48,707 bases of DNA from Candidatus Solibacter usitatus (lineage in GTDB: Bacteria > Acidobacteriota > Terriglobia > Bryobacterales > Bryobacteraceae), in NCBI GenBank assembly GCA_016191645.1, contig JACPVQ010000050.1, positions 1 through 48,707 on the forward strand, written 5' to 3'. Each line of letters starts with the position of its first letter. The first letter of the stretch is position 1. Below, piece after piece: positions 1-8,503 of this stretch. The notes beneath the pieces are model-generated. The model saw only the letters and a list, made by a program, of their open reading frames with translations, was not told the origin of the DNA and did no database searches. The position numbers were made by a program, and so were the translations under genes.

Positions 1-2831
1 ATGGCAATTATGCATCCGGGTCGTCGGGCAATGGCCTGACGGTAATCGATTTGGCCGCGAATACGCGGCAGACATTTGTTCTGGGCGGAACCCCGTTCAG
101 CGTGGCGTTCGGCATTGACAATCGAGCGTTGGTGGCTACTTCGGCGGAGTTTCTTTCCTTTGACCCCGCCACGGGGAACTCTCAGGTTGTCGGTTCCATT
201 GCCGGCGTGACCACAAAGTCTCTGCCGCAACCCGTTGCTTCCTTTCCCAACAGCATCGTGGGAGCATCCATGACCGCCAGCGGAGATGGATTGTTTATCT
301 TTGGTTCCGCGCTCGCTTCCGGTGGAAGCAGCGGCGGCTCCGGCGGCGGCGCATCGGGCGGCGGAAATCAGACTTTGGAATACACATACGACGTGACAAC
401 AAGGTCGCTAAAAGCCACGCTGTGGATTTGGGGAACCGTGCCCGGACCGCGCGCGGTGAGCACGAATTTCGATGGGACGCTGCATATGAGCGCCTGGTCC
501 TTATATGACCGCACGCACGACATGTCGCTTTCCTTCTATCACGTGCAGAATCTCGACGCCGGTGGAACGCACGTCTTCGATTCCGCGCGCGGCCGAATCT
601 ATGCGCAATTCGTGGAAAAGGCAGCCGCGGCCGCGCCAGGCGTCACCACTACGGTCACGCTTCCCACACCCGCGCCGCTCCTCATTCTGGACGCCGACAA
701 CCTGCGCCAACGCGACAAGCTGCTGGTGCCGGAAAACTTTTCCGGAAAGAGCGTCCTCAGTTCGGATGGCGCGGTCATGTATGGAATCTCCGACAGCGGC
801 GTCATGATTGTCCCCATCGGAGATCTCAGCCGCATCCCGCGCCTTACCGTCAGCAAAGAGGATCTTACTTTCAAAGGCAACTTCTGCGACCGCCGCATCA
901 GCACACAGGAAGTGACCATCATCGACCCTAGCGGCGCAGCCACCGACTTTGCTCTTAGCTCCACAACGGCCGGCATCAGTTTCACTCCGGCGCGCGGGGT
1001 TACACCCGCCACCGTGCGCATCACCGTCGATCCTTCCGCATTCCAGAACCAGAAAGGCACGGTAACGGCGCAGATTACCATCCAAAGCGTGAAGGCCGCG
1101 AATGTAGCTTCCCCCATCCGCGTTCTGATTAACAACAAAGAGCCGGATCAGCGCGGCACTTCCGTCAACATCCCCGGACAGCTGTATGACCTGCTCGCTG
1201 ACCCCGTCCGCGACCGGTTCTACATCATCCGCAACGATCGCGACGAAGTCCTCGTGTTCGATGGCGCCAACCAAACCCAGATCGCCACTCTGCGTACCGG
1301 CCACCGTCCGTCGCAACTGGCGGTGACCTTCGACCGCCGTTACCTTCTTGTGGCGCACCGCAACGCCCAGGTGATCAAAGTCTTTGATCTCGAAACGCTG
1401 GAAGAAGCCCTTCCCATCCGTATTCCTGGCTGCGCGCCGTTCTCCGTAGCGGTTAGCGGCAAATCGATTCTGGCCATTGGCTGGTGTCTTGGTACCAACC
1501 AGATCCTGAAAGTGGACTTGCTCTCCCGGACGGCCTCCTTTCTGCCGTCGCTCGGCGTTTATGAAAACAAGAACATCGATCTGAACGCAATCATGACAGG
1601 CTCGCCGAACGGCAGCACCATTCTGGTTGCCCAGCCCGATGGTTCTCTCTATCTATACAACGCCAACGTCGACACGTTCACGGCTTCGCGCAAAGATCTC
1701 ACCGCGCTGGACGGCGCTTATGCCGCCTCCAGTTATGATCAATACGTAGTCGGGAATTTCCTGCTGAATGCATCTCTGGTGCCGACGGGCGTCTTTTCGG
1801 CAAGCACCGGACGCAGCTCCGGCTTTGCTTTTCTCGATCAAGGCGGATTCCGCGTCACGGCCGCCGACTCGGCCGGACCTGGCGTGATCCAGCGGGTTAC
1901 GGCACAAGGGCCGGCGCAATCGACGCGTCTTGTGGAGGCGCCTCTGCTCCCACCCGCGCCCGCGGCATCCACGGGTGGTACCACCACCACCACCACACCG
2001 GCGCCTGCCGCGGCGTCTACGTCTCCTACGTTCACGCGAACCATCCAGCCGCTTTACGGTAGAAATGCCCTCATCGCCTTGACCACGTCGGGATTCACGG
2101 TCATTCCGTGGAACTTCGATGCGGCCGTCGCTTCGCCGCGCCTGGAGCGCGTTGTCAACCTCGCCGATGGAGCGGCGCCGGTTGCTCCAGGCAGTCTCGT
2201 AGCCATTTCGGGGAACAACCTGAGCCCCATTAATCTTGCCTCGCAGCAGATGCCTTTGCCAACCGCGCTCGGCGAAAGCTGCCTTACGGTGAATGGAGTC
2301 CCGCTGCCCGTGGTCTTCGTTTCGCCCACTCAGATCAACGGGCAAATTCCGTTTTCGGTGGACGGCAATGTGGCATTGATCTTACGCACTCCCGGCGGCG
2401 TCAGTGACACGTTCAATCTGACCATTCTCCCCGGCGCGCCGGGAATCTTCCGCAACGGTTCGGCCGGCGGTCAAACCGATCTGCCTGCCGTATTCCGCGC
2501 CTCCAACGGTTTGCTGGTGACGGACACGAACCCGGTGCATCGCGGAGACACAATTTCCATCTACGTTACGGGCCTCGGCCGCACGTCGCCGGCGGTGGAC
2601 GCCGGTGTTCCCGCGCCTGGTGATCCGCTCGCCACCGCGCTCGTTCAGCCCACAGTGACCATCGCAGGCATGCCTGCTCCCGTGGAGTTCGCCGGGCTCG
2701 TCCCCGGTTCCGTTGGGGTCTACGTGATCAACGCCCGCGTGCTGTCCAACACACCTCCGGGCTTGCAGCAAACTCTGTTCGTTTCCCAAGGAGGCACTTC
2801 AACGGCCATCAGCGTTCGAGTTGTTGACTAA
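1..2831 (+). CDS. Secreted YVTN-like beta-propeller protein with BACON-like and Solibacter C-terminal domains (5' partial)
   Basis: The frame is open to the left edge, so the true start lies outside the window; the TTG at 51 is only the first possible internal start. In order, the visible part has a propeller-like segment, a Gly/Ser-rich linker near 320-365, a BACON-like Ig domain (about 860-1130, with the pattern LTVSKEDLTF ... FTPARG), YVTN/40-residue propeller repeats (about 1180-1900, e.g. YDLLADPVRDRFYI), a Thr/Pro/Ala linker (about 1950-2030), and a C-terminal domain. That domain (about 2150-2820, e.g. APGSLVAISGNNL and SPTQINGQIPF) matches the Solibacter paralogous family domain TIGR03437. 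These architectures are known from Solibacteres and are presumed exported; their substrates are unknown. The domain calls are from motif recognition, and the function is not established. Confidence 0.85.
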   Translation, partial: GNYASGSSGNGLTVIDLAANTRQTFVLGGTPFSVAFGIDNRALVATSAEFLSFDPATGNSQVVGSIAGVTTKSLPQPVASFPNSIVGASMTASGDGLFIFGSALASGGSSGGSGGGASGGGNQTLEYTYDVTTRSLKATLWIWGTVPGPRAVSTNFDGTLHMSAWSLYDRTHDMSLSFYHVQNLDAGGTHVFDSARGRIYAQFVEKAAAAAPGVTTTVTLPTPAPLLILDADNLRQRDKLLVPENFSGKSVLSSDGAVMYGISDSGVMIVPIGDLSRIPRLTVSKEDLTFKGNFCDRRISTQEVTIIDPSGAATDFALSSTTAGISFTPARGVTPATVRITVDPSAFQNQKGTVTAQITIQSVKAANVASPIRVLINNKEPDQRGTSVNIPGQLYDLLADPVRDRFYIIRNDRDEVLVFDGANQTQIATLRTGHRPSQLAVTFDRRYLLVAHRNAQVIKVFDLETLEEALPIRIPGCAPFSVAVSGKSILAIGWCLGTNQILKVDLLSRTASFLPSLGVYENKNIDLNAIMTGSPNGSTILVAQPDGSLYLYNANVDTFTASRKDLTALDGAYAASSYDQYVVGNFLLNASLVPTGVFSASTGRSSGFAFLDQGGFRVTAADSAGPGVIQRVTAQGPAQSTRLVEAPLLPPAPAASTGGTTTTTTPAPAAASTSPTFTRTIQPLYGRNALIALTTSGFTVIPWNFDAAVASPRLERVVNLADGAAPVAPGSLVAISGNNLSPINLASQQMPLPTALGESCLTVNGVPLPVVFVSPTQINGQIPFSVDGNVALILRTPGGVSDTFNLTILPGAPGIFRNGSAGGQTDLPAVFRASNGLLVTDTNPVHRGDTISIYVTGLGRTSPAVDAGVPAPGDPLATALVQPTVTIAGMPAPVEFAGLVPGSVGVYVINARVLSNTPPGLQQTLFVSQGGTSTAISVRVVD

Positions 2832-2859
2832 GGAACGCGCCTGTTTGGAAAGGATTCCC

Positions 2860-3501
2860 ATGAAGAGCTTAAAGATCCTGCTCATTTCGCTTGTCGTGCT
2901 TGCGCCCATCTCTCTCCGCGCCCAGAAATGGGAGATAGGCGCTGCCGGCGGCGGTTCGTTTTATACGAAAACGGACGTGACCAAAGGCTCCACTTCGGCG
3001 GATGCTACATTCTCCCCCGGATATGCGGCCGGTTTCATTCTCGGTCAAAATATGAGCCGCCACTTCGGCGGTGAAATCCGCTACACCTACCTCCAGAACG
3101 ACGCGCGCCTTTCGGGCGGCGGCAAGACCGCCGATTTCGGCGCGCGGTCGCATGCCCTTCATTACGATTTCCTTCTGCACTTTTCTCCATCCGGTTCCAG
3201 CACCAGACCATACATTTCCTTTGGCGCCGGCATCAAGCAGTTTCAGGGAACCGGCATCGAAGCTCTTACCCAACCGCTCTCGGAATTTGCGCTGCTCACA
3301 AAAACTTCGGAAACCACACCTCTGGTGAGCCTTGGCTTCGGCGTCAAGTTTCGCGTAAGTGAAAAGGCCAATTTGCGGGTGGAAGTGAAGGACTATCTTT
3401 CCCCGGCTCCGGTCAAAGTCATCTCTCCCAACCGCGGAGCCGACATCTCCGGCTGGCTCCATAATTTCGTTCCCATGCTCGGGATCACTTACACCTTTTA
3501 G
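2860..3501 (+). CDS. Small outer-membrane beta-barrel protein (OmpA/OmpW-like barrel)
   Basis: The 213-residue product begins with a clear signal peptide (MKSLKILLISLVVLAP ... LRAQ). It continues as alternating polar/aromatic strands typical of an eight-stranded outer-membrane barrel (opacity/beta-barrel type, cf. PF13505) and ends in YTF, a terminal aromatic residue used by the BAM machinery. The ATG at 2860 is preferred over an upstream TTG in the same frame (2821) because it starts the signal peptide and has a GGAAAGGA Shine-Dalgarno-like stretch 6 nt upstream. It lies 28 nt after the propeller gene and may be cotranscribed with it. The specific role is unknown. Confidence 0.75.
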   Translation: MKSLKILLISLVVLAPISLRAQKWEIGAAGGGSFYTKTDVTKGSTSADATFSPGYAAGFILGQNMSRHFGGEIRYTYLQNDARLSGGGKTADFGARSHALHYDFLLHFSPSGSSTRPYISFGAGIKQFQGTGIEALTQPLSEFALLTKTSETTPLVSLGFGVKFRVSEKANLRVEVKDYLSPAPVKVISPNRGADISGWLHNFVPMLGITYTF

Positions 3502-3563
3502 CTTTTCGCAAGCGGCAACACCGGCCTCCGGTCTATAGTGCTTATTAGAGGGGGAGTGTTTGA

Positions 3564-4535
3564 GTGAGACTATATCTACTAGTAGTCCTGGCCGTCGCGG
3601 GGAAACTTCACGGTCAGGCCCCAGCCAAACCAGCTCTGCCGAAGCCCATCGCGGAAGCCGTTTCCGCCGCCAAGCCCGGCGGGTTTGTGGGAAGTTCCGT
3701 TTGCCGAACCTGCCACCCGGATGTAGTCCAGGGCTTCTTTAAGAACCCGCACTACAAGAGTCTGGCCTCGGGAAAAGAGCCGGCGGGTAAGACGGGCTGC
3801 GAAGGATGCCACGGGCCCGGAAAGAGTCATATCGAAGCGCTCGGCGGCAAGACCACCATTCCCGTTGCCTACTCCTTGCTGACGCCGCGAAAAGTTTTGG
3901 ATTCCTGTCTCGCCTGCCACGGGAAAGATTATGCGCGCGCCGATATTCGCCACTCTGCTCACTCCCAAGGAGATGTGGCCTGCAACTCCTGTCATTCGGT
4001 GCATAAGTCGCAATCTCCGAAATTCCTGCTGGCCAAACAACGTCAACCGGATCTCTGCTACGGATGTCACGCCAATGTGCGAACGCAGTTTTCCATGCCC
4101 TTCAAGCATCGCGTCAATGAAGGCTTCATGAACTGCACGGATTGTCATAATCCGCATGGCACGCCCGCGGCCTCGTGGCGCATGGGCTTGCGGCCAAGAA
4201 TGGTTGGTCACTCGCTGGGCAACGAAGAGGCTTGCCTGAAATGCCACTCCGACAAGCGGGGACCCTTCGCATTTGAGCACGCGGCCGTGCGCGTCGATGG
4301 CTGCGAGACGTGCCACAATCCGCACGGTTCCACCAATGCGAAACTCCTGCGGCGCACCTCCGTCTTCACCACTTGCCTCGAATGCCACAATGGAGCGCCG
4401 CCATTTGGACGAACCGGAGAAGGCGTCGTGCTGCAAACCGGAACGCACGATATGCGCAACCCGCGCTATCAGAACTGCACCACTTGCCACGTTCGCATTC
4501 ACGGATCGAATGCCGATCGCAGGTTCCTGAGGTAA
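3564..4535 (+). CDS. Periplasmic decaheme c-type cytochrome, DmsE/MtrA family
   Basis: The 323-residue protein has a signal peptide (MRLYLLVVLAVAG ... HGQ) followed by exactly ten CXXCH heme-binding motifs (CRTCH, CEGCH, CLACH, CNSCH, CYGCH, CTDCH, CLKCH, CETCH, CLECH, CTTCH). Length and heme number match the DmsE/MtrA/PioA family, whose members form a heme wire inside an outer-membrane porin and carry electrons between periplasm and outside. The GTG start is supported by the purine-rich GAGGGGGAG at about 3548-3556 and by the signal peptide directly after it. A barrel gene begins 4 nt downstream, as in mtrAB and pioAB. A TATAGT hexamer at 3534-3539 could be a -10 box, but no good -35 box is visible. 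The direction of electron flow cannot be told. Confidence 0.9.
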   Translation: MRLYLLVVLAVAGKLHGQAPAKPALPKPIAEAVSAAKPGGFVGSSVCRTCHPDVVQGFFKNPHYKSLASGKEPAGKTGCEGCHGPGKSHIEALGGKTTIPVAYSLLTPRKVLDSCLACHGKDYARADIRHSAHSQGDVACNSCHSVHKSQSPKFLLAKQRQPDLCYGCHANVRTQFSMPFKHRVNEGFMNCTDCHNPHGTPAASWRMGLRPRMVGHSLGNEEACLKCHSDKRGPFAFEHAAVRVDGCETCHNPHGSTNAKLLRRTSVFTTCLECHNGAPPFGRTGEGVVLQTGTHDMRNPRYQNCTTCHVRIHGSNADRRFLR

Positions 4536-4539
4536 AGCC

Positions 4540-6549
4540 ATGCGGAACATCCTAATTACTCTTTTGATTCCGTCCGCATTGCTCGCTCAGCGGACCGTCG
4601 CTCCCACCACCGAGGATGTGGGCAACCCTCGCGGTCAGAACACGCCGGGGTACAACATCACGAACTCCGTCGAGCTTGGCTACCGCTGGCGCGCCGTGGA
4701 CGGCAACTACGGCGCATACCGCAGCGACATCAACTTCGGCAACGGCATCCGTGTTCTCGGCAGCCAGCTTCGTGTGCAGTCGAAGGAAGGCCACGGCTGG
4801 TTGTTCGATGAACTCACGCTGAACACGCAGGGCCTGGGCAACGATCCTTACCAATCGGCGATGCTGCGCCTGGAAAAGAACGGGATTTACCGTTACGATC
4901 TCTCGTGGCGTCTAAACGAGTACTTCAATCCCGGGCTGACCATCGCCAACGGCCTGCATCGCATGGACACGCGCCGCCGCTTCCAGGACCACGACTTCAT
5001 TCTCTTTCCGCAATCGAAGTTTCGCCTCTTCGCCGGATACTCACGAAACTCCCAGGACGGTCCGGCTCTCATCACCGTGCAGCAGTTCGACAGCCGTGGC
5101 GACGAGTTCCCGTTATTCATGGACGTCAAACGCCAGCGCAACGAATACCGCTTGGGCGGCGAGGCCGAAATCAGCGGATTCAAACTGAACATCCTTCACG
5201 GTTGGGACAATTTCAAAGACGATACTCCCATCCGGCTCAACGGACAGAACCCCGGGGCGAACCCCACGGACACCGTCACACTGTCCGCTTTACAGCGCGG
5301 CGAACCCTATCACGGCAACAGTCCCTATTGGCGAGCGGTGATCTTCCGTAACCTCAAGCGCTTTGGGTTCAACGCCCGCTACTCCAATGTGTCCGGCCGT
5401 CGCGACTTTCGTTTCGATGAGCTGGCTCTAGGGACAGGCAGATTCAGCGCCGAGACAAACCGCCAGATCGCCATCTTCGGCAGTGGGCGCAGACCAGTGA
5501 CGAATGCAAGCCTGAACCTCAACATGCTGCCATCCAACAAGCTGACGGTCACCAGCCACACGTCCTTCAACAACACCCGCATGGACGGAAACGGCACCTA
5601 CGTCGAGACATTGAATTCCAACAAGAACGATTCGATCCTCAACTTCCAGTCCCTCGGCATCAAATCGGCGCAGACGCTCACCGATGTCAGCTACGCGGCG
5701 GCCAAACCTGTCGTTCTCTATGGCGGCTACCACTATTCGTGGCGCGAGATCAGTTCCATTGATGGCTCCGTGTTTGGCGGACAGCTCGATGCCATTCGCT
5801 ACACGCAGCAGAATCAATTGCACTCCGCGCTGGCGGGCTTAAGGCTGCGTCCGCTGCCAGGACTCTCCGTGCAACTGGATGCGGAAATTGGACGGGCGGA
5901 CAGGCCCATCTATCCCATCTCCGACAGAAACTACCATGCACTCAACGGCCGCGTGCAGTACAAGAGAAAATCTCTGACGCTGACCGCGCTCACACGGACC
6001 TTCTACAACACCAACTCGGTTAGCCTGACCTCCCACAGTTCGCGGTCGCGGCAATATTCCTACGACGCAAGCTGGAGCCCGCAATCCTGGCTCTCTTTTG
6101 ATGCAGGATATTCCAAGCTGCACCTCGACACCCTCAGTGGCATTGCCTATTTCGCGGGCGGCTTAGTCAACGGCACGTCATCGTATGTGAGCAACCTCCA
6201 CTCCGGCAACCTGGGAGTGCGCGCACACTTCTTGAAGCGCGCCGACCTATTCGCCGGATATTCGATCATACGCGACACCGGCGATGGACTCCCCAGTTAC
6301 TTCGGCATTGTCACCTTCACCACAAATATTGGAGGTGTGCTTTCTACCACCCGGCAGGCGGTCTCCAGCGCTCAGGTGTTCCCTCTCAGCTACCAATCTC
6401 CTCAAGCGAGACTCTCGCTGAAGCTAACCAGCCGGCTGCGTTGGAATGCCGGATACCAGTTCTACGCCTACCACGAGGAGTTCTTCATCCCGGCCTATCA
6501 GAACTACCGGGCTCACACGGGTTACACCAGTCTGCTATGGTCATTCTAA
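4540..6549 (+). CDS. Large outer-membrane beta-barrel, probable MtrB/PioB-like porin partner of the decaheme cytochrome
   Basis: The 669-residue protein has a signal peptide (MRNILITLLIPSALLAQ) and then a long run of amphipathic, aromatic-girdled strands with short turns, ending in WSF. The size is close to MtrB (about 700 residues, 26 strands). Known MtrB/PioB porins sheath a decaheme cytochrome; the only 4-nt gap after the decaheme gene is the strongest reason for this assignment. I do not see the N-terminal CXXC found in Shewanella MtrB, which is also absent from some other porins of this kind. The alternative is a porin or TonB-independent channel of another family that happens to sit next to the cytochrome. 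Confidence 0.72.
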   Translation: MRNILITLLIPSALLAQRTVAPTTEDVGNPRGQNTPGYNITNSVELGYRWRAVDGNYGAYRSDINFGNGIRVLGSQLRVQSKEGHGWLFDELTLNTQGLGNDPYQSAMLRLEKNGIYRYDLSWRLNEYFNPGLTIANGLHRMDTRRRFQDHDFILFPQSKFRLFAGYSRNSQDGPALITVQQFDSRGDEFPLFMDVKRQRNEYRLGGEAEISGFKLNILHGWDNFKDDTPIRLNGQNPGANPTDTVTLSALQRGEPYHGNSPYWRAVIFRNLKRFGFNARYSNVSGRRDFRFDELALGTGRFSAETNRQIAIFGSGRRPVTNASLNLNMLPSNKLTVTSHTSFNNTRMDGNGTYVETLNSNKNDSILNFQSLGIKSAQTLTDVSYAAAKPVVLYGGYHYSWREISSIDGSVFGGQLDAIRYTQQNQLHSALAGLRLRPLPGLSVQLDAEIGRADRPIYPISDRNYHALNGRVQYKRKSLTLTALTRTFYNTNSVSLTSHSSRSRQYSYDASWSPQSWLSFDAGYSKLHLDTLSGIAYFAGGLVNGTSSYVSNLHSGNLGVRAHFLKRADLFAGYSIIRDTGDGLPSYFGIVTFTTNIGGVLSTTRQAVSSAQVFPLSYQSPQARLSLKLTSRLRWNAGYQFYAYHEEFFIPAYQNYRAHTGYTSLLWSF

Positions 6550-6558
6550 TCCGTCATC

Positions 6559-6870
6559 ATGATTGCGCCGTCAGAGTTCAAGATTACGACGCTGGTGCTT
6601 CTGGCCCTGATCTCGTGGGTCTTGTTTACCCGGTTCCGCAAGGTTCCGGGACATGACTGGCCATTAGTCGGATACGCGGCGGCTTACTTCTACCTGAGAA
6701 ATTTCCCCGATGTTCTAGAGGAAAACTACATCATCGCGGGCGGCGCGGTGGCCATCCTCAACCGCTTCGAATTCCTGGGTGAGAAAGTCCAAAAGTTCAT
6801 GGCGCTGGTAGACATCGGATTTCTCTTCTACATCCTTGCCCGCTGCCTGTCCGTCTTCTTTGGCCGTTAA
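6559..6870 (+). CDS. Small integral membrane protein of unknown function
   Basis: The 103-residue product has three likely membrane segments: about residues 8-25 (ITTLVLLALISWVLF), 35-47 and 80-99 (VDIGFLFYILARCLSVFF). It starts 9 nt after the porin gene on the same strand, so it is probably the third gene of the cytochrome-porin operon. No cysteine pair, heme motif or quinone-binding signature is visible. Its last four bases (TTAA) are shared tail-to-tail with the convergent rhodanese gene. I do not recognise the family; a role in electron transfer is only suggested by position. Confidence 0.6.
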   Translation: MIAPSEFKITTLVLLALISWVLFTRFRKVPGHDWPLVGYAAAYFYLRNFPDVLEENYIIAGGAVAILNRFEFLGEKVQKFMALVDIGFLFYILARCLSVFFGR

Positions 6871-7226
6871 CGTTCCACCGGCAAACCGGCTTCGTTCCAT
6901 GCGCGCCACCCGCCATCCAGTGAGATCACACGCTGGTAGCCCATCTTCCGCAGATTGTCCGCGGCGATTGCCGAACGAAACCCTCCGCCGCAGTAAAGCA
7001 CCAATACCGACGCGTGATCGGGAACGGTTTTTTCGATGTCCCGTTCGATGATCCCTTTCCCCAAATGAATCGCGCCTTTGGCATGCCCGGCCGCCCATTC
7101 ACTCTCTTCGCGCACATCAATCAGCACGTGCGATTCGCCGCTCATCTGTTTGTATCCGCCGATATCCACCTGCTCGATACGCGACTTTGCGTCGTTCACC
7201 AAATCCAGGAAACCTTGATTATGCAT
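6867..7226 (-). CDS. Single-domain rhodanese-like sulfurtransferase
   Basis: The 119-residue protein is one rhodanese domain: LIDVREESEWAAGHAKGA near residues 35-52, and the catalytic loop CGGGFRS with the persulfide-forming Cys79, followed by the GYQRVISLDGGWRAW motif. Such stand-alone domains move sulfane sulfur to acceptors such as thiols, cyanide or Fe-S/tRNA-thiolation machinery; the acceptor here is unknown. The ATG at 7226 has GAGGAGCT directly upstream. It lies 17 nt after murA on the same strand and is probably the last gene of the erpA-murQ-murA group. Confidence 0.85.
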   Translation of the reverse strand: MHNQGFLDLVNDAKSRIEQVDIGGYKQMSGESHVLIDVREESEWAAGHAKGAIHLGKGIIERDIEKTVPDHASVLVLYCGGGFRSAIAADNLRKMGYQRVISLDGGWRAWNEAGLPVER

Positions 7227-7243
7227 AGCTCCTCATTTTCGCA

Positions 7244-8497
7244 TCACACCCGCGTTACGCGAGCGCCCGCGCCCGCCAGCTTTTGTTCGATGCGCTCATA
7301 TCCGCGATCCATATGGTAGACGCGGTCCACCGTCGTCTGCCCCTTGGCTACCAGCGCGGCCAGAACCAGCGACGCGCTGGCACGCAGATCCGACGACATC
7401 ACCTGCGCGCCCGTCAATTCTCTCGGCCCGGCCACAATCGCCTGCCGCCCTTCAATGCGAATGCTCGCTCCCATGCGCATCAATTCCGGCGCGTGCATAA
7501 ACCGGTTTTCAAAGATCGTTTCGGTCACCATGCTGATCCCGTCGGCCTGCGTCATCAGCGCCATATACTGTGCTTGCAAATCGGTAGGAAAGCCCGGATA
7601 CTCTTCCGTGATCATGTCGCAGGCCCGCAGCGCAACGCCCGCTTTCACACGCACCGCGTTCGACGCTTCTTCACTTACGGCGACGCCGCAGAGTTTCAGT
7701 TTTGCAATCAATGCGCCGAGATGCTCGGGATTGCATTGTGTGACCAGCAGGTTTCCGCCGGTGATTGCGCCGCCAATAAGGAAAGTCCCGGCCTCGATGC
7801 GATCGGGAATAATTGTATGCTCCGCGCCGTGGAGGCTTTCCACGCCTTCGATGCGGATGGTGGACGATCCCGCGCCTTCAATGCGCGCGCCCATGCGGAT
7901 CAGCAGATGGGCCAAGTCCGTGACTTCCGGCTCGCGCGCGGCATTTTGCAGAATCGTTTCGCCGCGGGCCAGCACGGCTGCCATCATCAGATCTTCGGTT
8001 CCGGTCACGGTGATGCGGTCGAAGTGAACGGTCGCGCCACGCAGTCCATCGGGGGCCGACGCTTCAATGTATCCGTGCGTCTGCGCGATTTGCGCGCCCA
8101 GTTGTTCCAGCCCCAGAATATGCAGATTGATGGGACGCGCTCCAATCGCACAGCCCCCGGGCATCGACACGCGAGCCGTCCCGCAACGTGCGGCCATGGG
8201 TCCCAACACCAGGCTCGACGCGCGCATGGTTTTCACAAGTTCGTAAGGCGCTTCCGTCTTTACGAACTCTTTTGCCTCCACGCGCACGGTTCCGCCATCC
8301 ATGTCGACCTTCGCGCCAACCGCCCGCAACAGGCTGGTCATGGTGGCGATATCCTTCACGCGCGGAATGCGATGCAGCGTCACCGGCTCCGGAGTGAGCA
8401 GGCATGCGGCCAGCGCGGGCAGCGCGGCGTTCTTCGCGCCGCTTGTCTGGATTTCGCCGTTGAGCGGCACCCCACCTTCAATGAGAAACCTGTCCAT
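7244..8497 (-). CDS. murA: UDP-N-acetylglucosamine 1-carboxyvinyltransferase MurA
   Basis: The 417-residue length is exactly typical of MurA, which transfers enolpyruvate from PEP to UDP-GlcNAc in the first committed step of peptidoglycan synthesis in the cytoplasm. The EPSP-synthase-type fold is evident from the start (FLIEGGVPLNGEIQTSGAKNA, with the conserved Lys22-Asn23) and from the catalytic loop MPGGCAIGARP, where Cys116 is the PEP- and fosfomycin-binding cysteine. A Cys rather than Asp at this position predicts fosfomycin sensitivity at the enzyme level. murQ ends 6 nt upstream, so the two are probably cotranscribed and link muropeptide recycling with new synthesis. Confidence 0.95.
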   Translation of the reverse strand: MDRFLIEGGVPLNGEIQTSGAKNAALPALAACLLTPEPVTLHRIPRVKDIATMTSLLRAVGAKVDMDGGTVRVEAKEFVKTEAPYELVKTMRASSLVLGPMAARCGTARVSMPGGCAIGARPINLHILGLEQLGAQIAQTHGYIEASAPDGLRGATVHFDRITVTGTEDLMMAAVLARGETILQNAAREPEVTDLAHLLIRMGARIEGAGSSTIRIEGVESLHGAEHTIIPDRIEAGTFLIGGAITGGNLLVTQCNPEHLGALIAKLKLCGVAVSEEASNAVRVKAGVALRACDMITEEYPGFPTDLQAQYMALMTQADGISMVTETIFENRFMHAPELMRMGASIRIEGRQAIVAGPRELTGAQVMSSDLRASASLVLAALVAKGQTTVDRVYHMDRGYERIEQKLAGAGARVTRV

Positions 8498-8503
8498 GTC
8501 CGC

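Noticed and set aside
3502..3540. ACCGG/CCGGT hairpin after the small barrel gene as terminator
   Set aside because: Stem of only 5 bp and no following T-run.
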